From Nocardioides islandensis (GTDB taxonomy: Bacteria; Actinomycetota; Actinomycetes; Propionibacteriales; Nocardioidaceae): a DNA stretch of 64,000 bases. The stretch's first letter is position 1. Every line of letters begins with the position of its first letter. A program made the translations under genes and the position numbers. The DNA is taken from positions 85,426 to 149,425 of the forward strand of contig NZ_JADKPN010000013.1 in assembly GCF_015352455.1 (NCBI RefSeq), given 5' to 3'. Under the pieces are notes generated by a model that worked only from the letters and a program-made list of their open reading frames with translations, was not told the origin of the DNA and made no database searches. This document shows positions 24,186 to 32,256 of this stretch, piece by piece.

Positions 24186-25502
24186 ATGGAGCCGACTGCC
24201 CGCTTGGCCGACCTCGCGCCCCGGCCCGGTGACCTGGAGCCGATCGAGACGGCGTCCCGCGACGAGCTCGCCGCCCTCCAGCTCTCTCGTCTGCGGTCGT
24301 CGCTGTCACGCGCCTACGAGCACGTGCCGCACTACCGTCGCGCGTTCGACGAGGCCGGCGTGCACCCCGGCGACGTGCGGTCGCTGGAGGACCTCGCGCG
24401 GTTCCCGTTCACCTCGAAGGCGGACCTGCGCGACAACTACCCGTTCGGGATGTTCGCGGTGCCGCGCTCCGAGGTCGTGCGGGTGCACGCGTCGTCCGGT
24501 ACGACGGGCCGGCCGACCGTGGTCGGGTACACGCGCAACGACATCGACACCTGGGCCGACGTGATGGCCCGGTCGATCCGCGCAGCCGGTGGGCGTCCCG
24601 GGATGGTCTGCCACGTGGCGTACGGCTACGGGCTCTTCACCGGCGGCCTGGGCGCCCACTACGGCGCCGAACGACTCGGCTGCACGGTGGTGCCGGTGTC
24701 CGGCGGGATGACCGAGCGGCAGGTCACGCTCATCCGGGACTTCGAGCCCGAGGTGATCATGGTGACGCCGTCGTACATGCTCGCGATCCTCGACGAGATG
24801 GAGCGCCAGGGCCTCGACCCGGCGGCGTCGTCGCTGAAGGTCGGCATCTTCGGCGCCGAGCCGTGGACCGCCGACATGCGCCGCGAGATCGAGGAGCGCG
24901 CCGGCATGCACGCCGTCGACATCTACGGGCTGTCCGAGGTGATCGGACCCGGAGTGGCGCAGGAGTGCGTCGAGACCAAGGACGGGCTGCACGTCTGGGA
25001 GGACCACTTCTTTCCGGAGGTCGTCGACCCGGAGACCGGTGCGGTGCTGCCGGACGGCGAGCTCGGCGAGCTGGTGTTCACCTCGCTGACCAAGGAGGCG
25101 ATGCCGGTCGTGCGCTACCGCACGCGCGACCTGACCCGGCTGCTTCCCGGTACGGCGCGGACGATGCGGCGGATGGAGAAGATCACCGGCCGCAGCGACG
25201 ACATGATGATCATCCGTGGCGTGAACCTGTTCCCGACCCAGTTCGAGGAGCTGATCCTCGCGGAGGCCGAGCTGTCGCCGCACTTCCAGTGCGTGCTGAC
25301 CCGGCCCTCGCGGCTCGACGAGCTCACGATCCGGGTGGAGAGCCGATCCTCCCTCTCCGACTCCGAGGCGCTCGTCATCGCCGAGCGGATCGCCGAGCGG
25401 GCCAAGGCCACGACGGGTGCCTCGGTGAGGTTCGAGGTGCTGGCCCCGGGTTCGGTCGCGCGTTCCACCGGGAAGATGAAGCGGATCGTCGATGAGCGTT
25501 GA
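24186..25502 (+). CDS. paaK: Phenylacetate-CoA ligase (PaaK-like)
   Basis: This 438-residue AMP-forming acyl-CoA ligase activates phenylacetate or a related aryl acid. The P-loop is ASSGTTGRPTVVGYT, the A5-type motif is IYGLSEVIGPGV, and RTRDLTRLL and GRSDDMMIIRGVNLFP complete the active site. The C-terminal lysine is in STGKMKRIV. Length fits PaaK. The ATG at 24186 precedes MEPTARLADLAPRP; a TTG upstream is less likely. Its end overlaps the SRPBCC gene by 11 nt. No paaA-E genes are nearby, so the substrate could differ from phenylacetate. Confidence 0.88.
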   Translation: MEPTARLADLAPRPGDLEPIETASRDELAALQLSRLRSSLSRAYEHVPHYRRAFDEAGVHPGDVRSLEDLARFPFTSKADLRDNYPFGMFAVPRSEVVRVHASSGTTGRPTVVGYTRNDIDTWADVMARSIRAAGGRPGMVCHVAYGYGLFTGGLGAHYGAERLGCTVVPVSGGMTERQVTLIRDFEPEVIMVTPSYMLAILDEMERQGLDPAASSLKVGIFGAEPWTADMRREIEERAGMHAVDIYGLSEVIGPGVAQECVETKDGLHVWEDHFFPEVVDPETGAVLPDGELGELVFTSLTKEAMPVVRYRTRDLTRLLPGTARTMRRMEKITGRSDDMMIIRGVNLFPTQFEELILAEAELSPHFQCVLTRPSRLDELTIRVESRSSLSDSEALVIAERIAERAKATTGASVRFEVLAPGSVARSTGKMKRIVDER

Positions 25503-25953
25503 CCGCGAGCTCGTCGCGTCGGCGCACGTGGAAGCGACGCCGGGCGAGGTGTGGGCCGTGCTGGCCGACGTACGCCGGATGCCCGAGCTCTCCCCGGAGC
25601 TCGTGCGCATGGTGCCGCTCAAGCCCGGCGGCCTGCGACGCGGGCAGTGGTACCTCGGCCTGAACCGCCGCGGGTACGCCGTGTGGCCGACCCGCAGCGT
25701 CGTCGCCGAGGTGGTGCCCGAGCGGGTCGTCGCCTGGGACACGGCCACCAGCGGTGCCCGGTGGGTCTGGGAGCTCGAGCCGGAAGGTACGGGGACGCTG
25801 GTCGTGCACCGCCGTCCCGTACCCCGCCGGGTCACCCTCACCGCCCGCCTCTACGCCCGCGTCTTCCTCGGCGGCATCGCCCGCCACACCGACGCCCTCG
25901 AGTCCGACATGGCCCTCTCCGTCGCCCGACTGAAAGCCGTCGTGGAGGGATAG
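25492..25953 (+). CDS. SRPBCC family protein (polyketide cyclase/dehydratase-like)
   Basis: The 153-residue protein has the Bet v1/START-like fold, beginning ASAHVEATPGEVWAVLADV and ending with a long helix DALESDMALSVARLKAVVEG. It overlaps the paaK-like gene by 11 nt, so they form a coupled pair, and may handle the same aromatic acid. The stop codon TAG is part of the 5' arm of a strong hairpin (25951-26009), which should end the transcript. Confidence 0.85.
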   Translation: MSVDRELVASAHVEATPGEVWAVLADVRRMPELSPELVRMVPLKPGGLRRGQWYLGLNRRGYAVWPTRSVVAEVVPERVVAWDTATSGARWVWELEPEGTGTLVVHRRPVPRRVTLTARLYARVFLGGIARHTDALESDMALSVARLKAVVEG

Positions 25954-26009
25954 TCCGGTGCGTTTGGGTCGTCTCCGAGCTGGAATCACGACCCATTCGC
26001 ACCGGACTA
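25951..26009 (+). terminator. Long hairpin terminator with 22-nt arms
   Basis: The arm 25951-25972 (starting TAGTCCGGTGCG) and the arm 25988-26009 (ending CGCACCGGACTA) pair at 20 of 22 positions around a 15-nt loop. The 5' arm starts at the TAG stop of the SRPBCC gene. It separates the paaK operon from the next gene, which begins at 26040. No T-run follows. Confidence 0.7.
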
Positions 26010-26039
26010 TCCCGAAAACCCGTCTGACACGATGACCAG

Positions 26040-26693
26040 ATGAGCGCACCCGACGCGCCGGAGACGGCGGAGGAGTACTACGCGCGGATCGAGGCGGCGA
26101 CCGACGGCGAGCGGCGGCTGGCCGTGGCGGTCGACGACATGCCGGGGTGGGACATCTTCCCGTTCGAGCTGGACTCGCTGCGCATCAAGCCGCTGGAGCC
26201 GCTCGCCGACGCCGAGCCGCCACGGCGCGGCGAGGACCCGCACGACTGCTGGTGCGCCCACGAGCCCGACCCGGCCAACGAGGCGCGGCGGGTGTGGAGC
26301 AACGAGCGCTGGACGCTGTCCCTCAACACGTCGATGCGGCTGCCCATCTCCCTCAGCCTCGGGCCGCGGGACCACCACGACCTCGGCGACCTGCCCGACG
26401 ACCTGGCGTCCGAGCTGGGCCGGCTCACCGTCGCGCTCAGCCACGCGATCGAGCAGCTGCCGAGCGTCGGCCGGTCGCAGGTCGCCAAGTACGGCGACGG
26501 GGGCGCGCACCTGCACCTGTTCTTCTTCGGCCGGCCGGCGCGGATCCTGCAGATGCGCGGGTCACCGTTGCTGGACTGGGAGGAGAACCTCCCCGCCGTG
26601 CCTCTCGAGGTGCTGCAGGCGAACGCGACCTTCGTCGCGCGACACCTGCAGGGCGTCGTCGGCGGCGACGGACCGGCCTGGCTGGAGTCCTGA
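26040..26693 (+). CDS. Conserved hypothetical protein, HIT-like motif
   Basis: I do not recognise the family with certainty in this 217-residue protein. The segment KYGDGGAHLHLFFFGRPARI resembles the HIT nucleotide-hydrolase motif (H-hydrophobic-H-hydrophobic), but the third His is missing. The N-terminus is acidic and tryptophan-rich, with DCWCAHEP and LSLNTSMRLPISLSLGPRDHHDLGDL, which resembles HIT proteins. It could be a degenerate or divergent HIT-like protein. Start ATG is at 26040, 30 nt after the terminator. Confidence 0.6.
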   Translation: MSAPDAPETAEEYYARIEAATDGERRLAVAVDDMPGWDIFPFELDSLRIKPLEPLADAEPPRRGEDPHDCWCAHEPDPANEARRVWSNERWTLSLNTSMRLPISLSLGPRDHHDLGDLPDDLASELGRLTVALSHAIEQLPSVGRSQVAKYGDGGAHLHLFFFGRPARILQMRGSPLLDWEENLPAVPLEVLQANATFVARHLQGVVGGDGPAWLES

Positions 26694-26741
26694 CCCGGCG
26701 CCGGTCGACATCCACGCCCTCGCCGCTGACGCGGCGCTTGG

Positions 26742-26790
26742 ACAAATTTCGGCAAATCCCTGACAAATGCCGGTCTAGGCCTCCTACCGT
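26742..26790 (+). promoter_or_regulatory. Phased direct repeats and promoter of the DUF1800/DUF1501 operon
   Basis: ACAAAT (26742-26747), GCAAAT (26752-26757) and ACAAAT (26763-26768) are spaced 10 and 11 bp, one helical turn each. The larger units GACAAAT-NN-CGG recur at 26741-26752 and 26762-26773, with a 21-bp period. The last overlaps a -35-like CTGACA (26760-26765), and TACCGT (26785-26790) fits a -10. This resembles binding sites of OmpR/PhoP-type response regulators. Confidence 0.5.
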
Positions 26791-26841
26791 GGCCCCACAA
26801 CCCCCCATCACTGAACTCGCAGCCCCCCGAAAGGCGAGCTC

Positions 26842-28425
26842 ATGGCACTCGGCCAACCCGAGGCATCCCGTCGCGCGCTCGTGGCGTCAGCCGCCGCTGT
26901 CGCCGGAACAGGCGTGGCGCTGGTGGCTGCCCCCGCGCAGGCCCGCGGCAAGAAGAAGCCGCAGAAGTACCAGGGCCAGCCGCTCCTCAAGGGCCGGGAC
27001 CGCCACCTCGTCTCGCGGTTCAGCTACGGCGTCACGCCCGCCCTCGCGAGCCAGGTCCGGGCGGCCGGCGGCGCTCGTGCCTGGTGGGAGCGTCAGCTCA
27101 CCCCGACCGCGGTCCCGGACGCGTGGGCCGACCAGCTGCCGACGTGGTGGCCCTCGCTGAGCCAGTCCCCGCAGGACATGTGGGCCGCGGACAAGATGGG
27201 CATGATGCGCGCCTTCGGCGTGTGCCAGGACTACCAGCGCTACGTGCTGCTGCGCCGCATCTACTCCAACCGCCAGGTCCTGGAGCTGATGACGGAGTTC
27301 TGGGAGAACCACCTGAACATCCCGCTCAACGGCGAGCCGTCGTACCTGTTCCGCCGCTCCTACGGCGAGACGATCCGCTCGAACGCGTTCGGCCGGTACG
27401 AGGACATCCTGTTCTCCGCGATCACGCACCCCGCGATGCTGGTGTACCTCGACAACGCGAACTCCACCGCCGAGCACCCCAACGAGAACCTCGGCCGCGA
27501 GCTGCTCGAGCTGCACACGGTCGGCCTCGGCAACTACACCGAGGACGACGTGAAGGAGTCGGCGCGGATCCTCACCGGCTGGCGCGTGGACACCCAGCAG
27601 GGCAACAGGACGCCCACCTGGAACGCGTCGTACATCCCCGGCGACCACTCGCTCGGCCCGGTGCGGGTGATGGCGTTCACCGACCCGAACGGCGACGCCG
27701 ACGGCCGCGACCTGACCCGTCGCTACGTCTCCTACCTGGCCCACCACCCGATGACCGCGCGGCGGATCGCGACCAAGCTCGTGCTCAAGTTCGTCCGCGA
27801 CGACGCGTCCGCCGCCCTCGTCGCGCGGCTCGCCCAGGTCTACCTGGCCAACGACACCGCGATCGTCCCGGTGCTGCGTGCGCTGGTCGCCTCCCCCGAG
27901 TTCGCCCGCGCCGCCGGCACCAAGGTCCGCGACGCCACCGAGGAGGTGGTGGCCGTCTGGCGGACGCTCGGTGCGCAGGTACGCCGCCCGACGGGCCCGG
28001 CCTCGGCCGCGAACACGATCCTCTGGCAGACCGACAGCCTCGGCCTGATGCCGTTCATGTGGCCGCGCCCCGACGGCGCTCCCCTGGTGAACGACCCCTG
28101 GTGCACGCCCTCGCGGATGATCGCCAGCTTCGACCTGCACCACTCGATGGCCGGTGGCTGGTGGCCCACCGCCTCCCAGGGCGTGGTGTACCGCGCCCTC
28201 AAGTCGTGGGTCCCGCAGAAGACGCTGCGCCTCGACCAGCTCGTCGACCACCTCTGCCAGCAGCTCCTCCACCAGCACGCCACTCCCGTGCTCGTGAAGG
28301 CCGCCTGCACGGCGGTCGGGTACGACGCCGACGAGGCGATCGACCGGAGGCACCCCGTCCGCCTCTACGGCATCTCGACCCTGCTGACGACCATCCTGGA
28401 CTCTCCTGAGTTCTTCCAGCGGTGA
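26842..28425 (+). CDS. DUF1800 family protein, Tat-exported
   Basis: This 527-residue protein has a DUF1800 domain. The N-terminus EASRRALVASAAAVAGTGVAL is a twin-arginine-type signal. Family blocks include VLELMTEFWENHLNIPL, RSYGETIRSNAFGRYEDIL, HPAMLVYLDNANS and NENLGRELLELHTVGL. DUF1800 proteins are almost always encoded beside DUF1501 proteins, as here, with a 4-nt overlap. Their function is unknown. Tat use suggests a folded or cofactor-bearing exported protein. A GAAAGG ribosome-binding site precedes the ATG. Confidence 0.9.
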   Translation: MALGQPEASRRALVASAAAVAGTGVALVAAPAQARGKKKPQKYQGQPLLKGRDRHLVSRFSYGVTPALASQVRAAGGARAWWERQLTPTAVPDAWADQLPTWWPSLSQSPQDMWAADKMGMMRAFGVCQDYQRYVLLRRIYSNRQVLELMTEFWENHLNIPLNGEPSYLFRRSYGETIRSNAFGRYEDILFSAITHPAMLVYLDNANSTAEHPNENLGRELLELHTVGLGNYTEDDVKESARILTGWRVDTQQGNRTPTWNASYIPGDHSLGPVRVMAFTDPNGDADGRDLTRRYVSYLAHHPMTARRIATKLVLKFVRDDASAALVARLAQVYLANDTAIVPVLRALVASPEFARAAGTKVRDATEEVVAVWRTLGAQVRRPTGPASAANTILWQTDSLGLMPFMWPRPDGAPLVNDPWCTPSRMIASFDLHHSMAGGWWPTASQGVVYRALKSWVPQKTLRLDQLVDHLCQQLLHQHATPVLVKAACTAVGYDADEAIDRRHPVRLYGISTLLTTILDSPEFFQR

Positions 28426-29699
28426 CCCGGGTGACCCTCATGGACAACGGGCCGGGCCAGGACGCCTGCTGCGACGAGTACGCGCGTCTCTCGGCCTCGC
28501 GGCGCAGCCTGCTGAAGGGCGCCCTCGTCGCCGGCTCCACCACCGTGATCGGCGAGGCCGTGATGAGCACCGCCGCCGCCGTCCCGGGACGAACGGCCCG
28601 CGGCGTCCTCGTCGTGCTGTCCCTCCGGGGCGCAGCCGACGGCATGAGCCTGGTGGTCCCCCACGGCGACCCCGTCTACTACGAGGCCCGTCCCAAGATC
28701 GCGATCCCGCAGGCGTCGCTGATCGGTGCGGACGGCTTCTTCGGCATGCACCCGGCGCTGGCGCCGCTCATGCCGCTCTGGAGCTCCGGCAAGCTGGGTT
28801 GGGTCCACGCCTCCGGCTTGCCGGCCCCCAACCGCTCGCACTTCTCCGCGATGGAGGAGCTCGAGGACGCCGCGCCCGGGTCGTCGACCCGGACCGGCTG
28901 GCTGAACCGGCTGATCGGCCTGCCTGACGGCTCGGACTCCCCCACCCAGGCGCTCAACATCGGCACCGGCGTGCCACCCGCGTCGCTCGGTGGCCCCGCG
29001 CCGTACATGAACGCCTCGAGCATCGACGACATCAAGCTCGCCGGTACCGGCAAGGACCGCAACGACAAGCGGCGCCGCTCGCTGGACACCATGTGGCGCC
29101 AGCAGCGCACGCCGCTCGGCGACGCCACCCGCCGCGCGTTCTCGGTCGTGCAGACCTTCGAGCGCATCACCCGGACCGCCGCCGAGACCGCCGCGCCGTA
29201 CCCCAAGGGCGACCTCGGGAAGGCGTTCGCGAACGCGGCCCGGGTGATCCGCGGCAACGTCGGCGTCGAGGTCATCACCATCGACCACGGCAAGTGGGAC
29301 ATGCACTCGGGCCTCGGAGACCTCGAGTGGGGGCAGATGCTGGAGAACGCCACCGAGCTGTCCCAGTCGGTCGCGGCGTTCTTCACCGATCTCGGGCTGC
29401 TCGCCGACAACGTGACCCTGGTGGCGCTCAGCGAGTTCGGCCGCCGCGTCCAGGAGAACGTCAACGTCGGCCTCGACCACGGCTACGGCAACGTGATGAT
29501 GGTCGCCGGCGCCGGCGTGAAGGGCGGTTACTACGCCAAGTGGCCCGGCATCACCAACGAGCTCGACTCCGACCTCCTGGTCACCACCGACTACCGCAGC
29601 GTGCTCGCCGAGGTGGTCTCCGGGCGGTTCGGCGTCAGCAGCGCCTCGGTGTTCCCGGGGTTCGTGCGGGAACAGGTCGGCGTGATGCTCGGGCAGTAG
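28422..29699 (+). CDS. DUF1501 family protein, Tat-exported
   Basis: The 425-residue product has a twin-arginine signal (ASRRSLLKGALVAGS) and the sulfatase-like DUF1501 fold, seen in VLVVLSLRGAADGMSLVVPH, MEELEDAAPGSSTRTGWL, TIDHGKWDMHSG and ALSEFGRRVQEN, which carry the Asp/His metal-ligand pattern of the alkaline phosphatase superfamily. It is translated in overlap (GTGA) with the DUF1800 gene; later starts at 28431 (GTG) or 28440 (ATG) are possible. A hairpin terminator follows. Partners and substrate are unknown. Confidence 0.9.
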   Translation: MTRVTLMDNGPGQDACCDEYARLSASRRSLLKGALVAGSTTVIGEAVMSTAAAVPGRTARGVLVVLSLRGAADGMSLVVPHGDPVYYEARPKIAIPQASLIGADGFFGMHPALAPLMPLWSSGKLGWVHASGLPAPNRSHFSAMEELEDAAPGSSTRTGWLNRLIGLPDGSDSPTQALNIGTGVPPASLGGPAPYMNASSIDDIKLAGTGKDRNDKRRRSLDTMWRQQRTPLGDATRRAFSVVQTFERITRTAAETAAPYPKGDLGKAFANAARVIRGNVGVEVITIDHGKWDMHSGLGDLEWGQMLENATELSQSVAAFFTDLGLLADNVTLVALSEFGRRVQENVNVGLDHGYGNVMMVAGAGVKGGYYAKWPGITNELDSDLLVTTDYRSVLAEVVSGRFGVSSASVFPGFVREQVGVMLGQ

Positions 29700-29713
29700 C
29701 CCGACCGAGGACT

Positions 29714-29758
29714 CGGCGCCGTCGCGGGCTTGCCCGGGGATGCCCGCGACGGGCGCCG
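29714..29758. terminator. Hairpin terminator between convergent genes
   Basis: CGGCGCCGTCGCGGGC (29714-29729) pairs with GCCCGCGACGGGCGCCG (29742-29758) with one bulged base and a 12-nt loop. It sits between the DUF1501 stop at 29699 and the convergent gene's stop at 29762, so it can serve both transcripts. Confidence 0.7.
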
Positions 29759-29761
29759 TGC

Positions 29762-30301
29762 TCACGTGGGCGTTCCTCCCACCTCGATCCCCCGCTGGCG
29801 CAGCAGCTCGGCGCGCTGGAAGGCGTACCCGACCATCCAGTGCGGGCGGTAGTCGTAGAGGCGGATGTCCGGGCCCCACTCCAGCGGCGAACCGCCGTAG
29901 TGGCGGGTCCAGTGGTCGAGGGTCTCCTCCCAGCGCGGGTGGCCGGGTGTCATCGGCAGCGCCCGGCCGTGGCTGAAGAGCGCCATCCCCTCGCCGTCGA
30001 TGTGGGCCACGCTGGTGGCCGGCCGGGCGGCCAGGTGCCGGGCCTTGGCGGCCGTGCCGCTGGTGCTGAAGGACCACGTGCCGTGCAGGAAGTGGCCGTC
30101 CAGCGCGCTGATCCGCGGCTCCCCCGCCGCGGTCACCGTGGCCACGCTCAGCACCCGCATCCCGGTCAGCAGGGCGACCAGGTCGGTGGCCGACAGGATC
30201 CGGTCGTCGTGGATGATGGCCTTGAGGTGGTCGGTCGACCCCGCGTGCGAGCGGTCGAGGAGCGCCTGCAGCGCGGCCACCTCGTCGTCGGTCTCGTACA
30301 T
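29762..30301 (-). CDS. Pyridoxamine 5'-phosphate oxidase family protein (flavin/F420 split barrel)
   Basis: The 179-residue protein has a PNPOx-like split barrel: VLSVATVTAAGEPRISALDGHFLHGTWSFST, followed by HLAARPATSVAHIDGEGMALFSHGRAL. The C-terminal part IRLYDYRPHWMVGYAFQRAEL is less usual. The ATG at 30301 has a consensus ribosome-binding site GAGGAGG. The gene is divergent from the HTH-MurA gene. Cofactor (FMN or F420) and substrate are not shown. Confidence 0.82.
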   Translation of the reverse strand: MYETDDEVAALQALLDRSHAGSTDHLKAIIHDDRILSATDLVALLTGMRVLSVATVTAAGEPRISALDGHFLHGTWSFSTSGTAAKARHLAARPATSVAHIDGEGMALFSHGRALPMTPGHPRWEETLDHWTRHYGGSPLEWGPDIRLYDYRPHWMVGYAFQRAELLRQRGIEVGGTPT

Positions 30302-30365
30302 GCCACACCTCCTCGTCGGCATGGTGCCACGGCCACCGGACACGCCTGCTTGACGTGTCTTGCGT

Positions 30366-30383
30366 TATCTCACACATGAGATA
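30366..30383. promoter_or_regulatory. Palindromic operator inside the HTH-MurA promoter
   Basis: TATCTCA-CACA-TGAGATA is a perfect inverted repeat. It fills the space between a -35-like TTGCGT (30360-30365) and a -10 TACCGT (30382-30387). The start codon GTG at 30395 lies 7 nt after the -10, so the transcript may be leaderless. The palindrome is placed for autorepression by the HTH domain of the gene product, or for control of the divergent gene. Confidence 0.55.
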
Positions 30384-30394
30384 CCGTGGGTCGG

Positions 30395-31921
30395 GTGACG
30401 GAGGACTACAAGGGTCGTATCGGGAACCTCATCCGCGACGCCCGCAAGCACCGCGGGCTCACCCAGCAGCAGCTGGCCGAACGGCTGGCCACCAGCCAGA
30501 GTGCGGTGAACCGCATCGAGAAGGGCCACCAGAACCTCTCCCTGGAGATGCTGGCCCGCATCGGCGCCGCCCTCGACAGCGAGATCGTCGCGCTGGGCGC
30601 CGGGCCGGTCCACCTGCGCGTCAGCGGCCCCACCACGCTCTCCGGCTCCATCGACGTGAAGACGTCGAAGAACGCCGGCGTCGCGCTGCTCTGCGCCTCC
30701 CTGCTGAACCGCGGCCGCACCACCCTGCGCAGCGTCGCCCGCATCGAGGAGGTCAACCGCCTCCTCGAGGTGCTCAGCAGCCTCGGCGTCCAGACCCGGT
30801 GGATCAACGCCGACAACGACCTGGAGATCGTGCCTCCCAAGGAGCTCGACCTCAGCCGGATCGACGAGGACGCCGCGCGGCGCACGCGCTCGATCATCAT
30901 GTTCCTCGGCCCGCTCCTGCACCGCTCGGAGGCGTTCGACCTGCCGTACGCCGGCGGCTGCAACCTCGGCACCCGCACGGTCGAGCCGCACATGTCCGCG
31001 CTGCGGCCGTTCGGCCTCGAGGTCAAGGCCACCGACGGCTCGTACCACGCGCGGGTCAACCCGGTCATCGAGCCGACCCGGCCGATCGTGCTGACCGAGC
31101 GCGGTGACACGGTCACCGAGAACGCCCTGATGGCGGCCGCACTGCACCCCGGCACCACGATCATCCGCAACGCGTCGTCCAACTACATGGTCCAGGACCT
31201 CTGCTTCTTCCTGCAGAAGCTCGGCGTGGACGTCGACGGCGTCGGTACGACGACCCTCACGGTGACCGGTCGCAGCGAGATCGACGTCGACGTCGACTAC
31301 GCCCCCAGCGAGGACCCGATCGAGGCGATGTCGCTGCTGGCCGCCGCGATCGTGACCGAGTCCGAGATCACCATCCGCCGGGTGCCGATCGAGTTCCTCG
31401 AGATCGAGCTGGCGACGTTGGAGGAGATGGGCTTCCGCTACCAGCTGTCCGAGGAGTACCTCGCCCGCAACGAGCGCACCCGGTTGGTCGACATCACCAC
31501 CAAGCCCGGCCCGCTGCACGCGCCGCTGGACAAGATCCACCCGATGCCGTTCCCCGGCCTCAACATCGACAACCTGCCGTTCTTCGCGGTCATCGCCGCC
31601 GTGGCCACCGGCCAGACCCTGCTGCACGACTGGGTCTACGAGAACCGCGCGATCTACCTCGTCGAGCTCAACAAGCTCGGTGGCGACGTCAAGCTGCTCG
31701 ACCCGCACCGGGTGATGATCGAGGGCCCGACCCACTGGTCCGGCGCCGAGGTCGTCTGCCCGCCCGCGCTGCGCCCCGCGGTCGTGATCCTGCTGGCGAT
31801 GCTCGCCTCGAAGGGCACCAGCGTGCTGCGCTCGACGTACGTCATCCACCGGGGTTACGAGGACCTCGCCGAGCGCCTCAACCAGCTCGGCGCCAACATC
31901 GAGCCCTTCAGGGACATCTGA
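30395..31921 (+). CDS. murA: HTH (XRE)-fused UDP-N-acetylglucosamine 1-carboxyvinyltransferase
   Basis: This 508-residue protein joins an XRE-type helix-turn-helix (residues about 8-62: IRDARKHRGLTQQQLAERL, TSQSAVNRIEKGHQNLS) to a complete EPSP/MurA domain from about residue 70. MurA starts peptidoglycan synthesis by adding enolpyruvate to UDP-GlcNAc. Active-site features are kept: Lys in DVKTSKNAGV, the loop cysteine in YAGGCNLG (Cys189), and HRGYEDLAERLNQLGANIE near the end. The RA of the usual LRA motif reads RPA. GTG at 30395 is preferred over GTG at 30386. Whether it makes cell wall or is a regulator or paralogue is open. Confidence 0.88.
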   Translation: MTEDYKGRIGNLIRDARKHRGLTQQQLAERLATSQSAVNRIEKGHQNLSLEMLARIGAALDSEIVALGAGPVHLRVSGPTTLSGSIDVKTSKNAGVALLCASLLNRGRTTLRSVARIEEVNRLLEVLSSLGVQTRWINADNDLEIVPPKELDLSRIDEDAARRTRSIIMFLGPLLHRSEAFDLPYAGGCNLGTRTVEPHMSALRPFGLEVKATDGSYHARVNPVIEPTRPIVLTERGDTVTENALMAAALHPGTTIIRNASSNYMVQDLCFFLQKLGVDVDGVGTTTLTVTGRSEIDVDVDYAPSEDPIEAMSLLAAAIVTESEITIRRVPIEFLEIELATLEEMGFRYQLSEEYLARNERTRLVDITTKPGPLHAPLDKIHPMPFPGLNIDNLPFFAVIAAVATGQTLLHDWVYENRAIYLVELNKLGGDVKLLDPHRVMIEGPTHWSGAEVVCPPALRPAVVILLAMLASKGTSVLRSTYVIHRGYEDLAERLNQLGANIEPFRDI

Positions 31922-31948
31922 CGTCCCTCGGTGGTTGAGGTGCGGGAG

Positions 31949-32215
31949 TCAGCTGAACAGCGTCTCCACCCACGCCCGGGCGGGGATCTTGGCCGCCGGC
32001 GGGGCCTGCATGTCGGCGGTGATGCGCGGGATGGGCTGGGTGCCCTGGCTGGCCAGCCGGTGCCAGTCGTTCTCGGACTCGACGTACGAGCCGAGGTCCA
32101 TGCGCGCGAGGAAGACGCCGTGTCCCTGCGGGCATCCGTGCACCTGGCCGGACCCGAGCGGACGGGCGAACATCTCGGAGCCGCACTGGGGGCAGGACAG
32201 GGCCTCGTCGGTCAT
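31949..32215 (-). CDS. Zinc-ribbon (zf-TFIIB-like) protein
   Basis: The 88-residue protein has a zinc ribbon, with C-x-x-C in CPQCGSEM and a second pair in HGCPQGHGVFL (Cys and His), followed by MDLGSYV. The rest is a short helical tail (RITADMQAPPAAKIPARAWVETLF). Similar TFIIB-type zinc-ribbon proteins are of unknown function in bacteria. The ATG at 32215 is 41 nt from the divergent phosphodiesterase gene, so the promoters overlap closely. Confidence 0.78.
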   Translation of the reverse strand: MTDEALSCPQCGSEMFARPLGSGQVHGCPQGHGVFLARMDLGSYVESENDWHRLASQGTQPIPRITADMQAPPAAKIPARAWVETLFS

Positions 32216-32256
32216 GGGACGACGATAGCCAAGTGGTCGGCGGGGATACTGCACCC

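Noticed and set aside
21527..24187. An 886-codon minus-strand open frame over phoD
   Set aside because: The true phoD frame is 21898-23592 with all its metal-binding motifs; the longer frame is out of register and lacks them.
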